Below the pieces are notes generated by a model. It had not been told where the DNA came from and ran no database searches. It saw only the letters and a program-made list of their open reading frames with translations. A stretch of 64,000 nucleotides of DNA from the NCBI RefSeq assembly GCF_014205015.1, contig NZ_JACHMO010000001.1, positions 2,976,001-3,040,000 of the forward strand. Direction: 5' to 3'. Source of the stretch: Saccharothrix ecbatanensis (lineage in GTDB: Bacteria; Actinomycetota; Actinomycetes; Mycobacteriales; Pseudonocardiaceae). Shown one piece after another: positions 43,989 to 52,597 of this stretch (position 1 is its first letter; the number at the start of each line of letters is the position of its first letter). A program made the translations under genes and the position numbers.

Positions 43989-45542
43989 ATGAGATTGACA
44001 CCGCTAGCCGCAGCCGTCGCCTTGGCCGCGAGCGTCGTGCTGGCGCTACCGCTCGGAACGGCCAACGCCGCGACGACGCGCCACGAGGCGGAGACGTCAC
44101 CCGCCGTCTGCACCGGCTCCATCGACCGCGACTGGTCGGGCTTCTCCGGCACCGGGTTCTGCAACGGCACGAACGCGACGGGCGCCTACGCCCAGTTCAC
44201 CGTGAACGCCGCGGCGGCGGGCACGGCGACGCTGGCCGTGCGATTCGCCAACGGGACGACCAGTGCCCGTGCCGCGAACCTGATCGTCAACGGCACGACC
44301 GTGCAGCCGGTGTCGTTCGAGGGCACGGGCGCGTGGAGCACCTGGGTCACCAAGACGGTGACCGCCGCCGTGAACGCGGGCAGCAACACGATCCGGCTCA
44401 GCCCGACCAGCTCCGCGGGCCTGGCGAACATCGACTACCTCGACTTCACGTCCGAGGGCACCCCGCCGCCGACCGGCGACACGCTGTACGTAGCCCCGAA
44501 CGGCCGTGACGGCGCGACGGGCACGCTGGCGGACCCGACGACGCTGACCTCGGCGATCAGCCGGATCGCCCAGGGCGGCACGATCTTCCTGCGCGGCGGG
44601 AACTACCCGTTCTCGCAGACCGTCACCATCGCCCAGGGCAACAACGGCGCCTCAGGCGCTCTCAAGAAGCTGTACGCCCAGCCCGGCGAGACCCCGGTGC
44701 TCAACTTCTCCGCCCAGGCCGAGGACCCGGCCAACCGCGGCCTGGCCGTGAACGGCAACTACTGGCACGTGCGCGGCATCGTGGTCGAGCGGGCCGGTGA
44801 CAACGGCATCTTCGTCGGCGGCAGCAACAACATCTTCGAGCGCACCATCACGCGCTTCAACCGCGACACCGGGTTGCAGCTCTCCCGGATGCTCTCCACC
44901 ACGCCCAAGGACCAGTGGCCGGCCAACAACCTCGTCCTGAGCGCCGAGTCGCACGACAACGCCGACTCCGACGGCGAGGACGCCGACGGCTTCGCCGCCA
45001 AACTCACCTCCGGCCCCGGCAACGTCTTCCGCTACGCCGTCGCCCACAACAACATCGACGACGGCTGGGACCTCTACACCAAGACCGACACCGGCCCCAT
45101 CGGCGCGGTCACCATCGAAGACTCCCTCGCCTACGAGAACGGCACCCTCAGCAACGGCGGCCAAGCCGGCAACGGCGACCGCAACGGCTACAAACTCGGC
45201 GGCGAGGACATCGGCGTCAACCACATCATCCGCCGCAACATCGCCTACGACAACGGCAAACACGGCTTCACCTACAACCGCAACCTCGGCTCGATGACCG
45301 TCTCGGACAACGTCAGCATCGACAACACCGAGCGCAACTTCAACTTCGACGGCGGCTCCTCGGTGTTCCGCAACAACACGTCGTGCCGCAGCGGCAGTGG
45401 GTCGACGGACCGGACCCTCGGCAACGTCGACGGCTCCAACCAGTTCTGGTCCGGCACGAACGGTTCGCGGTGCTCCTCGTACGCGGGCGCCCTGCGCTGG
45501 TCGTACGCCTCGGACGGTCGCCTCGTCGTCACCTTCGGCTAG
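43989..45542 (+). CDS. Secreted PL9-type pectate lyase with CBM35
   Basis: The 517-residue protein has a signal peptide (1 to about 27), a CBM35-like domain (about 30-156; HEAETSPAVCTG, WSTWVTKTVTAAVNAGSNTIRL), a short TPPPTG linker and a parallel beta-helix (about 165-517). The helix carries EDADGFAAKLTSGPGNVF and HNNIDDGWDLY, the family 9 pectate lyase signature; Lys338 corresponds to the catalytic base. It should cleave polygalacturonate by calcium-dependent beta-elimination outside the cell. ATG 43989 has AGGAG upstream. A 12-bp terminator stem follows. It is not in an operon. Confidence 0.88.
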   Translation: MRLTPLAAAVALAASVVLALPLGTANAATTRHEAETSPAVCTGSIDRDWSGFSGTGFCNGTNATGAYAQFTVNAAAAGTATLAVRFANGTTSARAANLIVNGTTVQPVSFEGTGAWSTWVTKTVTAAVNAGSNTIRLSPTSSAGLANIDYLDFTSEGTPPPTGDTLYVAPNGRDGATGTLADPTTLTSAISRIAQGGTIFLRGGNYPFSQTVTIAQGNNGASGALKKLYAQPGETPVLNFSAQAEDPANRGLAVNGNYWHVRGIVVERAGDNGIFVGGSNNIFERTITRFNRDTGLQLSRMLSTTPKDQWPANNLVLSAESHDNADSDGEDADGFAAKLTSGPGNVFRYAVAHNNIDDGWDLYTKTDTGPIGAVTIEDSLAYENGTLSNGGQAGNGDRNGYKLGGEDIGVNHIIRRNIAYDNGKHGFTYNRNLGSMTVSDNVSIDNTERNFNFDGGSSVFRNNTSCRSGSGSTDRTLGNVDGSNQFWSGTNGSRCSSYAGALRWSYASDGRLVVTFG

Positions 45543-45557
45543 GCAGTACCAGCTCTG

Positions 45558-45590
45558 CGCGGGTCGGGCTGCTTGACCGCCCGACCCGCG
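45558..45590. terminator. Hairpin terminator after the pectate lyase gene
   Basis: CGCGGGTCGGGC (45558-45569) pairs perfectly with GCCCGACCCGCG (45579-45590) around a 9-nt loop. Confidence 0.85.
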
Positions 45591-45624
45591 TGGCGCGCCC
45601 GTTCGGCCGGGTAAGGTCGGACGA

Positions 45625-46482
45625 GTGGGTCGTGTGGATCGTGTGGCGGAGATCGTGCGCATCGGTGTGTTCTACGACGGAACGTGGTTCGCGTACCTGA
45701 GTGATTTCTACGCCACCGCCCATCCGCGCGCGGCCCGTGTCTCGATCGACGGCTTCCACGACGCGTTGCGGTGGTACGTCCACACCGAAACCGGGCTCCC
45801 GCTGGACGACTGCGTGCTGCACGAGGCGCATTACGTGCGCGGTCGCATCGAGACTCCCGCCGCTTCCTTCGACGCCGTGCTGGCCGCCGCCGGGGTCGTC
45901 CGGCACGACCTTCCGTTGCACGGGGGCAAGGAGAAGGGCGTCGACGTCCACTTCGCACTCGAAACGTGGGAGCGCGCGACCACCGTGCCGTTGCAGTGGG
46001 TCGTGCTGGTCACCGGTGACGCCGACTTCACCCCGTTGGTGACCCGGTTGACCGGTCGCGGTGTGCGGGTGGCCGTGCCGGTGGTGGACGTGCCGTCCGT
46101 GTCGCTGCCCGCCTGGACACCGCGCACCGCGGCTCCGCTGCGGGCGGCGGCGACCGTGACACCGTCCTTCGACACGCTGTTCACGCCCACCGACCGTGAC
46201 GACTACCCGTTGCGTCGCCCGTTCGTGCGTTCCGCGGAGGCCGTGGCCTCGTCCGCGGGCCTGCCACGGGGCCGTCGTCGCGGGACGGTGACCGGGTGGC
46301 GCACCGGGCAGCCGCACGGGTTCATCACCGACACCCGCGGCGGCTCCTGGTACGCCTCCCGCGACGACATCCCCGAAGGCCTCACCCTGCTGCTCCCCGG
46401 CACACCGGTGTCGTTCACCGGATCGCCGACGCCCGTGCCCGGCCGGAAGTACCCCCGGGCACAGGCCATCCGGCCCGAGTGA
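45625..46482 (+). CDS. NYN-domain (PIN-like) protein with cold-shock-like tail
   Basis: This 285-residue protein has an N-terminal NYN/LabA-type nuclease domain: VFYDGTWF with Asp18, GVDVHF with Asp107, and VVLVTGDADFTPLV with Asp132 and Asp134. These four acidic residues are the expected metal cluster, so RNase activity is likely. After a Pro-rich linker, residues about 222-285 (RGTVTGWRTGQPHGFI, YASRDDIPEG) form a cold-shock-like OB fold for RNA binding. GTG 45625 with AAGG upstream is the chosen start. The gene converges on rtcB with 6 bp between stops. The combination suggests RNA cleavage or quality control; target unknown. Confidence 0.85.
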   Translation: MGRVDRVAEIVRIGVFYDGTWFAYLSDFYATAHPRAARVSIDGFHDALRWYVHTETGLPLDDCVLHEAHYVRGRIETPAASFDAVLAAAGVVRHDLPLHGGKEKGVDVHFALETWERATTVPLQWVVLVTGDADFTPLVTRLTGRGVRVAVPVVDVPSVSLPAWTPRTAAPLRAAATVTPSFDTLFTPTDRDDYPLRRPFVRSAEAVASSAGLPRGRRRGTVTGWRTGQPHGFITDTRGGSWYASRDDIPEGLTLLLPGTPVSFTGSPTPVPGRKYPRAQAIRPE

Positions 46483-46488
46483 GGGTGG

Positions 46489-47658
46489 TCAGTCGCCCTT
46501 CACGTTGACGATCTGCCGCAGCGTGTGCCGCACCTCCACCAGGTCCCGCGCGTCGTGCATCACGATGTCGATGTCCTTGTACGCGGCCGGGATCTCGTCG
46601 ATGAACGCGTCGGTGTCGCGGTACTCGATGCCGACCATCGCCTTGCGCAGGTCCTCCCGGTTGAACGCCCGGCGCGCGGCCGACCGCGAGTACTCGCGCC
46701 CGGCGCCGTGCGGCGAGGAGTTCAGCGAGAGCGCGTTGCCCTTGCCGACCACGACGTACGACGCGGTGCCCATCGAGCCCGGGATGAGGCCGGGCGTGCC
46801 CTTTTCGGCGTTGATGGCGCCCTTGCGGGACAGCCACACCTTCTTGCCGAAGTGGGTTTCCTGCTCCGTATAATTGTGGTGGCAGTTCACAACCTCCTGT
46901 CGTTCCACGTCACGGCCGATCCAGTCCGTCACGCAATCGACGACGCGGTCCATCATCTCCTCGCGGTTGAGCCAAGCGAACTCCTGGGCCCAGCGCATTT
47001 CGCGGATGTAGTGCCAGAACTCGTCCTCGCCCTCGACCAGGTAGGCCAGGTCGAGGTCGGGCAGGCTGATCCAGCGCCGGTCGCACTGCTCCCGGGCGAT
47101 CCGGATGTGCTTCTGCGCGATCTTGTTGCCCACACCGCGCGAACCGGAGTGCAGGAACAGCCACACCTGCCCGGTCTCGTCCAGCGTCACCTCGATGAAG
47201 TGGTTGCCGCTGCCGAGGGTGCCGAGCTGGAGCTCCCAGTTCCCGACGTAGGAACCGGGGTCGAAACCGGCCTTCTCCGCATGGGCCGCGAGCACGCCGA
47301 CCCGTTCGCGCGCCGTGGAGGTCAGGTGCTTGTTGTACTTGCCCGCCGACAGCGGCACGGCCTTCTCGATCGCCTCACGCAGCGCGGCGAGCGGGCGCGG
47401 GCGGAAGTCGTCCTGGGTGAACTGGGTCCGCACCGCGATCATCCCGCAGCCGATGTCGACGCCGACGGCCGCCGGGATGATCGCGCCCAGGGTCGGGATG
47501 ACGCTGCCGACCGTGGCGCCCTTCCCGAGGTGCGCGTCGGGCATGAGCGCCAAGTGCGGGAAGATGAACGGCATCCGCGAGGCCTTCTCGGCCTGCTCAC
47601 GCGTGCCAGGGTCCAGGATGGAAGCCCAGTTCATCAGGCGCTTGTTGATGTGCTCCAC
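46489..47658 (-). CDS. rtcB: RNA-splicing ligase RtcB
   Basis: The 389-residue protein joins RNA 2',3'-cyclic phosphate or 3'-phosphate ends to 5'-OH ends using GTP and Mn2+. Metal and catalytic residues are in place: DIGCGM with Cys71, GSGNHF, LHSGSRGVGNK, NCHHNY, and the guanylylated His317 in SSPHGAGREYSR. GTG 47658 is chosen because a strong CAGAGGAGAA site precedes it; an ATG at 47694 has none. No archease or RtcR gene adjoins, so regulation is unlike the E. coli rtcBA operon. The convergent neighbour is the NYN ribonuclease. Confidence 0.93.
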   Translation of the reverse strand: MEHINKRLMNWASILDPGTREQAEKASRMPFIFPHLALMPDAHLGKGATVGSVIPTLGAIIPAAVGVDIGCGMIAVRTQFTQDDFRPRPLAALREAIEKAVPLSAGKYNKHLTSTARERVGVLAAHAEKAGFDPGSYVGNWELQLGTLGSGNHFIEVTLDETGQVWLFLHSGSRGVGNKIAQKHIRIAREQCDRRWISLPDLDLAYLVEGEDEFWHYIREMRWAQEFAWLNREEMMDRVVDCVTDWIGRDVERQEVVNCHHNYTEQETHFGKKVWLSRKGAINAEKGTPGLIPGSMGTASYVVVGKGNALSLNSSPHGAGREYSRSAARRAFNREDLRKAMVGIEYRDTDAFIDEIPAAYKDIDIVMHDARDLVEVRHTLRQIVNVKGD

Positions 47659-47716
47659 GGTTCTCCTCTGTTCGAGGGTGAACTTATTCACCATCGAACC
47701 GCGGCGCGACCGAGAT

Positions 47717-48352
47717 TCAGCCTGCCCTGGTGTCGGCCACGAGGTTGAACGCCGAACGGGTGTCCAGTCCGCCGTACAGCAGCGAGATCATGACGGCGGC
47801 CATCGCTTCGAGGTGGTGGGCGTGCCCGAGGTCCCCGACCCGCAGGGGTTCGCAGCCGATGTCGGCGATCAGCCGCGTGGCAAGCTCCGCCGCCTCGGGA
47901 TCGTTGCCGCAGTACGGCACAACCAGCCGTCGGCCGTCGAACACGGGCGGCTCCATCCGCCAGACGTCCGCGTGGCAGAGGTTGAACGCCTTGACGACGT
48001 GCCCGCCGGTCACCTGCTCGATGTGTTGCGCCATCGACACGCCCGGCCGCGTGACCAGCGTGAAGCGCTCGACCTCGACGGGGTTGTTGCAGTCGATGAC
48101 CGCCTTGCCGCGCAGCGCGTCCCCGATCCCGTCCAGCGTCGCCGCCATCCCCTGGTAGAGGACCGCGATCAGGGCCACCTCCCCGAATTCGGCGACCTCC
48201 CGGAAGCTTCCACTCCGACCTCCCCACCTGCCCGCCAACTCCCGCGCCTTCGACTCCGTGCGCCCGGCGACCATCAACTCGTGACCGGCCGCGGCCCACC
48301 GCGTGCCCAACGCGTCCGCCATCGCCCCTGCACCAAGGATTCCGATTCTCAC
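47717..48352 (-). CDS. NADPH-dependent F420 reductase-like protein
   Basis: This 211-residue Rossmann protein has GILGAGAMADAL at the N-terminus and an NADPH-specific AGRTESKA loop after strand two, with VKAFNLCHADVW and YCGNDPEAAE later, as in the F420-dependent NADP oxidoreductase family (PF03807). It may shuttle hydride between NADPH and F420, though many members act on other substrates. It is monocistronic, followed by rtcB in the same direction with 58 bp between them. Confidence 0.8.
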   Translation of the reverse strand: MRIGILGAGAMADALGTRWAAAGHELMVAGRTESKARELAGRWGGRSGSFREVAEFGEVALIAVLYQGMAATLDGIGDALRGKAVIDCNNPVEVERFTLVTRPGVSMAQHIEQVTGGHVVKAFNLCHADVWRMEPPVFDGRRLVVPYCGNDPEAAELATRLIADIGCEPLRVGDLGHAHHLEAMAAVMISLLYGGLDTRSAFNLVADTRAG

Positions 48353-48428
48353 GAACGCGAGGCTAGGAGGCCCTCAGGAACCATCCGGTTCCCAAGGCCT
48401 GTCCTGAGTGGACTACAGCCTGAGCGGA

Positions 48429-49025
48429 CTACAGGCAGTACACCTGGCCGGTCTGCGCGCCTTCGACCGAGCGGACGTAGGCCTGGGTCACATTGGCCAG
48501 GTCCACCGGCTCCATGCCCGGGAAGAACGCGCCGTAGTCGTCCAGGCTCTCGGTGAACACGGTCGGGCTGACGGCGTTGACGCGCTGTGGTGCGATTTCG
48601 ATCGCCGCCGCCCGCACGAACGCCTCCACCGCGCCGTTCGCCATGGACGCCGCGCTGCCGGTGGGCACGGGCTCGCGGGCCAGGACACCGGTGATCAGGG
48701 TGAACGAACCCCGTTCGGCGACCCGGCGCAGGCCTTGCCGGACCAGTTCGACCTGGCTCAGCACCTTCCCCCGGAACGCCGCCTCGTAGTCCTGCGGGGT
48801 CATCTCGGTGATCGGCTTCCACGGGGTGTCGCCGGCGGCGCTGACGACGGCGTCCACGGAGCCGATCCGCTCGTACATCTCGGCGATCCGCGCCGGGTCG
48901 GCGATGTCGAGGCGCAGGTCGCCGCTGGAGCGTCCGACGGTGACGACCTCGTGGCCCCGCCCGATCAGGGTGGTGTGGACGGCCGAGCCGAGGGTGCCAC
49001 CGGCGCCGATGAGAACAATCTGCAT
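48429..49025 (-). CDS. Atypical short-chain dehydrogenase/reductase
   Basis: The 198-residue protein has the SDR nucleotide motif GAGGTLG and an NNAG-like VVSAAGDTP. The catalytic YxxxK is absent: where YSAxKGAVEAF is normal it has ASMANGAVEAF, so Tyr is Ala and Lys is Asn. A conserved actinobacterial/proteobacterial subfamily shares this feature; its members may bind cofactor without classical catalysis. ATG 49025 is divergent from a LysR gene 70 bp away that probably controls it. Confidence 0.82.
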   Translation of the reverse strand: MQIVLIGAGGTLGSAVHTTLIGRGHEVVTVGRSSGDLRLDIADPARIAEMYERIGSVDAVVSAAGDTPWKPITEMTPQDYEAAFRGKVLSQVELVRQGLRRVAERGSFTLITGVLAREPVPTGSAASMANGAVEAFVRAAAIEIAPQRVNAVSPTVFTESLDDYGAFFPGMEPVDLANVTQAYVRSVEGAQTGQVYCL

Positions 49026-49095
49026 GCCGGTCACGCTAGAGCCCGCTCCCACCGCCTGGGAAATGCCGTTTGCGCAGCACTTATGCTTGGTGGTT

Positions 49096-49950
49096 ATGAA
49101 TGTGGAGTTGCGGCACCTGCGCGCGTTCGCCGCGATCGGCAACGAAGGCACCATCACCGCTGCCGCGGCCGTGCTGCGCATCAGCCAGCCCGCGCTCTCA
49201 CGCACGTTGGACCAGTTGGAGAGCCGGCTCGGCACCCGACTGGTCGAGCGCACGACCCGCAGCCTCGCGCTGACCGAAGCCGGGACGCGACTGCTGGACC
49301 ACGCCAATCGCATCCTCAACCAGGTGGACGACGCGCTGGCCGAGGTCACCGCCGGTCCGCGTGCGCTGCGCGTCGGATTCGCCTGGGCCGCGCTCGGCCG
49401 GCACACGGTGCCGTTGCTGCGTGGTTGGCGTGAGGCACGGCCCGACGCGGAGGTGCGGGTGTTCAGGCTCGACGACCCGGAGGCCGCGCTCCGGCTCGGT
49501 GAGCTCGACGTGGCGTTCGTGCGGACGCCACTGTCCGGCAGCGGACTGGCATCCCTGGACCTCTACCGGGAACGCCGGGTGGCCGCCGTGCCCGAAGATC
49601 ACCCGTTCGCGCTGGTCCCCGGCGTGCGACTGGACGACCTCGCCGACCACCCCGTCGCACTCTGCGCCACCGCTTCCAGTGCCGGCGTCTCGTTGTGGCC
49701 GGCAGAACGCCGCCCCCACACCTTCGAAGTCGCCAACACGGATGAGTGGCTCACCGCCATCGCCACCGGGGACGCCGTCGGCGTGACCACCGAGGCGACC
49801 GAGCACACCCATCCGCACCCCGGCGTCCGCTACGTGCCGATCACCGACGCCGAGCCCGTGACCGTGCGCATGGTCTCGCCGCAGGTGGCGGCCCATCCGG
49901 CGACCCGGGCGTTCCGCGATCACGCCCGTTCACTGCTCGGCGACGCGTAA
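49096..49950 (+). CDS. LysR-family transcriptional regulator
   Basis: The 284-residue regulator has the LysR winged helix (residues 2-60: LRHLRAFAAIGNEGTITAAA, ISQPALSRTLDQLESRLG) and an effector domain with the family fold. It is divergent from the atypical SDR, the classic LysR arrangement. The 70-bp gap contains TTTGCGCAGCAC and ATGCCG/TTATGC elements but no clear T-N11-A pair I would defend. ATG 49096 is the natural start. Confidence 0.9.
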   Translation: MNVELRHLRAFAAIGNEGTITAAAAVLRISQPALSRTLDQLESRLGTRLVERTTRSLALTEAGTRLLDHANRILNQVDDALAEVTAGPRALRVGFAWAALGRHTVPLLRGWREARPDAEVRVFRLDDPEAALRLGELDVAFVRTPLSGSGLASLDLYRERRVAAVPEDHPFALVPGVRLDDLADHPVALCATASSAGVSLWPAERRPHTFEVANTDEWLTAIATGDAVGVTTEATEHTHPHPGVRYVPITDAEPVTVRMVSPQVAAHPATRAFRDHARSLLGDA

Positions 49951-49967
49951 CCCCCTCCGAAGATGTT

Positions 49968-50018
49968 GCAACTTGCGGGTTGCTACTCACCGGGCTTTGT
50001 GCAACTATCTGGTTGCAC
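49968..50018. promoter_or_regulatory. Two ArsR-type operators GCAAC-N6-GTTGC
   Basis: GCAAC-N6-GTTGC occurs at 49968-49983 and again, with longer arms (GTGCAAC-N6-GTTGCAC), at 49999-50018. Centres are 33 bp apart, about three turns. A weak promoter TTGCTA-17-AACTAT (49980-50008) lies between and under them, so binding would block transcription of the SRPBCC-ArsR operon. Confidence 0.75.
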
Positions 50019-50048
50019 CCAATCCCGACAGTGAATGGAGTCCTTCCC

Positions 50049-50492
50049 ATGAGCGAAGACCGGATCGAGCGCGACACCCTCATCGCGGCGCCGTTGGAGC
50101 GCGTGTGGTCGCTCGTCGCCGCGCCGGGCTTCTGGGTGGCCGTGGACCCGGGCGTGGGCGTGGCGGTGGCCAAGGAGGGTGAGTCGGTGCTGGCGAAGAA
50201 CCCCGAGTACGGCGAGTTCCCCGTCCGCGTGGTGAAGGTCGAGCCGCCGACGTACGTGGCCTACCGCTGGGCCAGCGCGTTCCCGGGCCAGGAACTGCGT
50301 GACGACAACAGCACGCTGGTCGAGTTCACGCTGACGGCCGAAGGCGACAAGACCCGCCTGCGCGTCGTGGAGAGCGGCTTCGCCACGATCGCCGCGTCCG
50401 AGGACGTGCGCACGCAGGCGCTGAACGACAACAGCGGTGGCTGGCCGCAGGTGTTCGACGCACTCAAGGACCGCGCCGAACAGGCCGGGTGA
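50049..50492 (+). CDS. SRPBCC (AHSA1-like) family protein
   Basis: This 147-residue protein has the START/AHSA1-like fold: ERDTLIAAPLERVWSLVAAP at the N-terminus, VAYRWASAFPG, STLVEFTLTAEGDKTRLRVVESGF, and the C-terminal long helix ending GWPQVFDALKDRAEQ. Such proteins bind small hydrophobic ligands. It is paired with an ArsR regulator whose GTG overlaps its stop by 4 nt; the reverse order is also common. Ligand unknown. Confidence 0.87.
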   Translation: MSEDRIERDTLIAAPLERVWSLVAAPGFWVAVDPGVGVAVAKEGESVLAKNPEYGEFPVRVVKVEPPTYVAYRWASAFPGQELRDDNSTLVEFTLTAEGDKTRLRVVESGFATIAASEDVRTQALNDNSGGWPQVFDALKDRAEQAG

Positions 50493-50845
50493 CCGAAGCG
50501 GAACGCGACGTCGCGGGGGTCGGCAGCGTGCTTGTCGCGCTGGCCGACCCCACCCGACGTCGACTGCTCGACCTGCTCGCCGCACACGGCGAGGTTACCG
50601 CGACAGCGCTCGCCGAACGGCTGCCCGTCACCCGGCAGGCGATCGTCAAGCACTTGGCCGTGCTGGACGCCGCCGGACTCGTGTCCGGCTGCCGCGTGGG
50701 CCGGGAAGTCCGCTACGCGCTGAAGCCCGCCGCCCTGGATGCCGCGGCCCGGTGGATCGTCTCCCTCGCCGTCCGTTGGGACCGGCGACTGGCGGCGGTC
50801 AAGCACGTCGCCGAGCTGGCCCGACTCGACAAGGAACCGCCTTGA
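50489..50845 (+). CDS. ArsR-family transcriptional regulator
   Basis: The 118-residue protein is a winged helix of the ArsR/SmtB fold (VLVALADPTRRRLLDLLAAHG, RLPVTRQAIVKHLAVLDAAGLV). It lacks the metal-binding CxC motif of ArsR proper, so it probably responds to another signal or acts as a simple repressor of the SRPBCC operon through the two palindromes upstream. GTG 50489 is fixed by the 4-nt overlap. Confidence 0.88.
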   Translation: MTEAERDVAGVGSVLVALADPTRRRLLDLLAAHGEVTATALAERLPVTRQAIVKHLAVLDAAGLVSGCRVGREVRYALKPAALDAAARWIVSLAVRWDRRLAAVKHVAELARLDKEPP

Positions 50846-50888
50846 CCGCCGACACGCCTCGCCGCCCCGGTTCGCCAGCCGGCAGCGG

Positions 50889-50984
50889 TTGATCCTGCCC
50901 GCTGCCGGCTTCACCCTCCTCTTCGGACGGTTGGCCGACCTGTTCGGCCGCCGCAGGCTGTTCCTCGCGGGCATGGTCCTGCTG
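50889..50984 (+). pseudogene. MFS transporter fragment (DHA2-like)
   Basis: LILPAAGFTLLFGRLADLFG with the following RRRLFLAGMVL is the conserved loop 2-3 region of a DHA2-type MFS exporter (GxLaDrxGrrrxl motif). Only about 32 residues are present, without start or the rest of the protein, and the frame runs into unrelated codons and stops at 51005. It lies next to the ArsR gene, which may once have controlled the exporter. Confidence 0.7.
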
Positions 50985-50998
50985 GACGGTCGCCGGGT

Positions 50999-52540
50999 TC
51001 AGTAGTAGCGGCGCAGGTCGGGCCAGATCGTGGACCACGGCGCGTCGGTGCCCGCGCACAGCCGGACCACCGCGCCCTGCTCGTCGTTCTCCAGCCCGTG
51101 GCCGTTGTCGACGGTCGCCACCGGCCGGCAGTCGGTGAAGTGCCTGCCGATCGTCCGGTTGGACGGGTAGTGCACCAGCACCACCGGTCCGTTGGCGGAA
51201 TCCGGCGGCGCGCCCCAGTCGGCGAAGCTCATGTGGCCGGAGTACGGGCCGGGCAGGCCGTGCTCCGGGCCGTAGCGGGCGATCGCCCCCGCCTCACCGT
51301 AGTTCTGGGTGACGATCACCGCCCGGTCGCGCCGGTCGGCCGGGATCTCGCGCCACGCGGTCGCCACGGTCGCGGTCAGCTCCGGCCACCCGACCTGCTC
51401 GCCCTGCTCCTTGTTCATGCCGTTGATCGGGTTCAGCGACGTCGGCGGCAGCACCGGCAGCGACACCACGACGTTCACCGCCGCCGCGACCAGCACGAGC
51501 GCGGGCAACGCCCACCGTCGTGAACCGGCCCGACTCCGTGCGGCGGCCCAGCGCACGGCCGGTGCGGCGCCCGCCGCCAGCACCACGACCAGCAGCGGGA
51601 TCACGTAGTACGCCTTGCCGCCGATCGCCAGCATGAGGACCGCGAGCAGCGGGTAGGCCAGTCCGAACGGGCGCGCCCACCGGATGTCCGGGTCACGCCA
51701 CAGCCGCCGCATCCCCGCGACCAGGACCGGCACGAACACCGGCGACAGGTACACGAATTGCAGCGGCACGAACAGCGCCCGGTTCTCCGCGCCGTCCTCC
51801 GCGCTGATCCCGACCGCGATGGTGAGCTGCGGCCAGCCGTGCGCCGCCTGCCACCACAGGTTCGGCGCGGCCAACGCCAACGCCACCAGCACGCCCGCCA
51901 CCGCCCACCAGGACCGGAGCACCCGCCGAGGCCCCACCACCAGCACCGACGCCAGCACGCCGAACAGCAGCAGCGCGACCAGGTACTTGTTCAGCACCCC
52001 GATCCCGGCCGCCGCGCCGACGGCCAGGTACCAGCGGCCGTCGCCGGTGCGCAGCAGCCGGAGCGTGAAGAGGCTGATCAGCAGCCACAGGAAGATGTCG
52101 AACGACGCGGTCGAGACCATGTGGCCGTTCACCAGGATCACCGAGGACGACGCCGCGCACGCCGCCGCGAACACCTGCGCCCGCCGTCCGCCGCCCAGCT
52201 CGCGCGCGATCAACGCGACCACCACGACGCCCGCCACGCACGTCAACGTGGACACCACCCGCAGGCCCATGACGGTGTCGCCGAACAACGTGGTGCTGAG
52301 CCTGGCCAGCAGCGGCGTCAACGGCGGCTGGTCGACGTACCCGGCGGCGAGGTGGTCGCCCGCGACCCGGAAGTACAGCTCGTCCCGGTGGTAGCCGTAG
52401 CGACCGGACAACGCGGTCAACAGGGCCGCCAACGCCGCGCCGACCACCGCGACCTGACGTGCTGCGAACGGCCGTAAGGGCCGACCGGTGTCCGCGTGCC
52501 GCACCGCTTCGAGGCTCACCGCACGCATCATGCCGGCCAC
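50999..52540 (-). CDS. GT39/ArnT-like membrane glycosyltransferase
   Basis: This 513-residue polytopic protein has about eleven hydrophobic spans and a C-terminal soluble part. YGYHRDELYF (Asp53-Glu54) and GYVDQPPLTPLLARL are the PMT_2/ArnT-type catalytic loop signatures, so it should transfer a sugar from a polyprenyl-phosphate donor to an acceptor outside the membrane. GTG 52540 is used; ATG 52531 or 52528 are alternatives. It is downstream of no obvious partner gene; the 57 bp before it separate it from the STAND gene. Confidence 0.88.
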   Translation of the reverse strand: MAGMMRAVSLEAVRHADTGRPLRPFAARQVAVVGAALAALLTALSGRYGYHRDELYFRVAGDHLAAGYVDQPPLTPLLARLSTTLFGDTVMGLRVVSTLTCVAGVVVVALIARELGGGRRAQVFAAACAASSSVILVNGHMVSTASFDIFLWLLISLFTLRLLRTGDGRWYLAVGAAAGIGVLNKYLVALLLFGVLASVLVVGPRRVLRSWWAVAGVLVALALAAPNLWWQAAHGWPQLTIAVGISAEDGAENRALFVPLQFVYLSPVFVPVLVAGMRRLWRDPDIRWARPFGLAYPLLAVLMLAIGGKAYYVIPLLVVVLAAGAAPAVRWAAARSRAGSRRWALPALVLVAAAVNVVVSLPVLPPTSLNPINGMNKEQGEQVGWPELTATVATAWREIPADRRDRAVIVTQNYGEAGAIARYGPEHGLPGPYSGHMSFADWGAPPDSANGPVVLVHYPSNRTIGRHFTDCRPVATVDNGHGLENDEQGAVVRLCAGTDAPWSTIWPDLRRYY

Positions 52541-52597
52541 CGCGCGGACCGTCCCCGCCGCGCGGACCGGCGGCGGGTATCGCAGCGCAGGAAACGG

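Noticed and set aside
50739..51005. Functional small MFS-like protein
   Set aside because: Only one conserved loop region of about 32 residues is present, without start or remaining helices.
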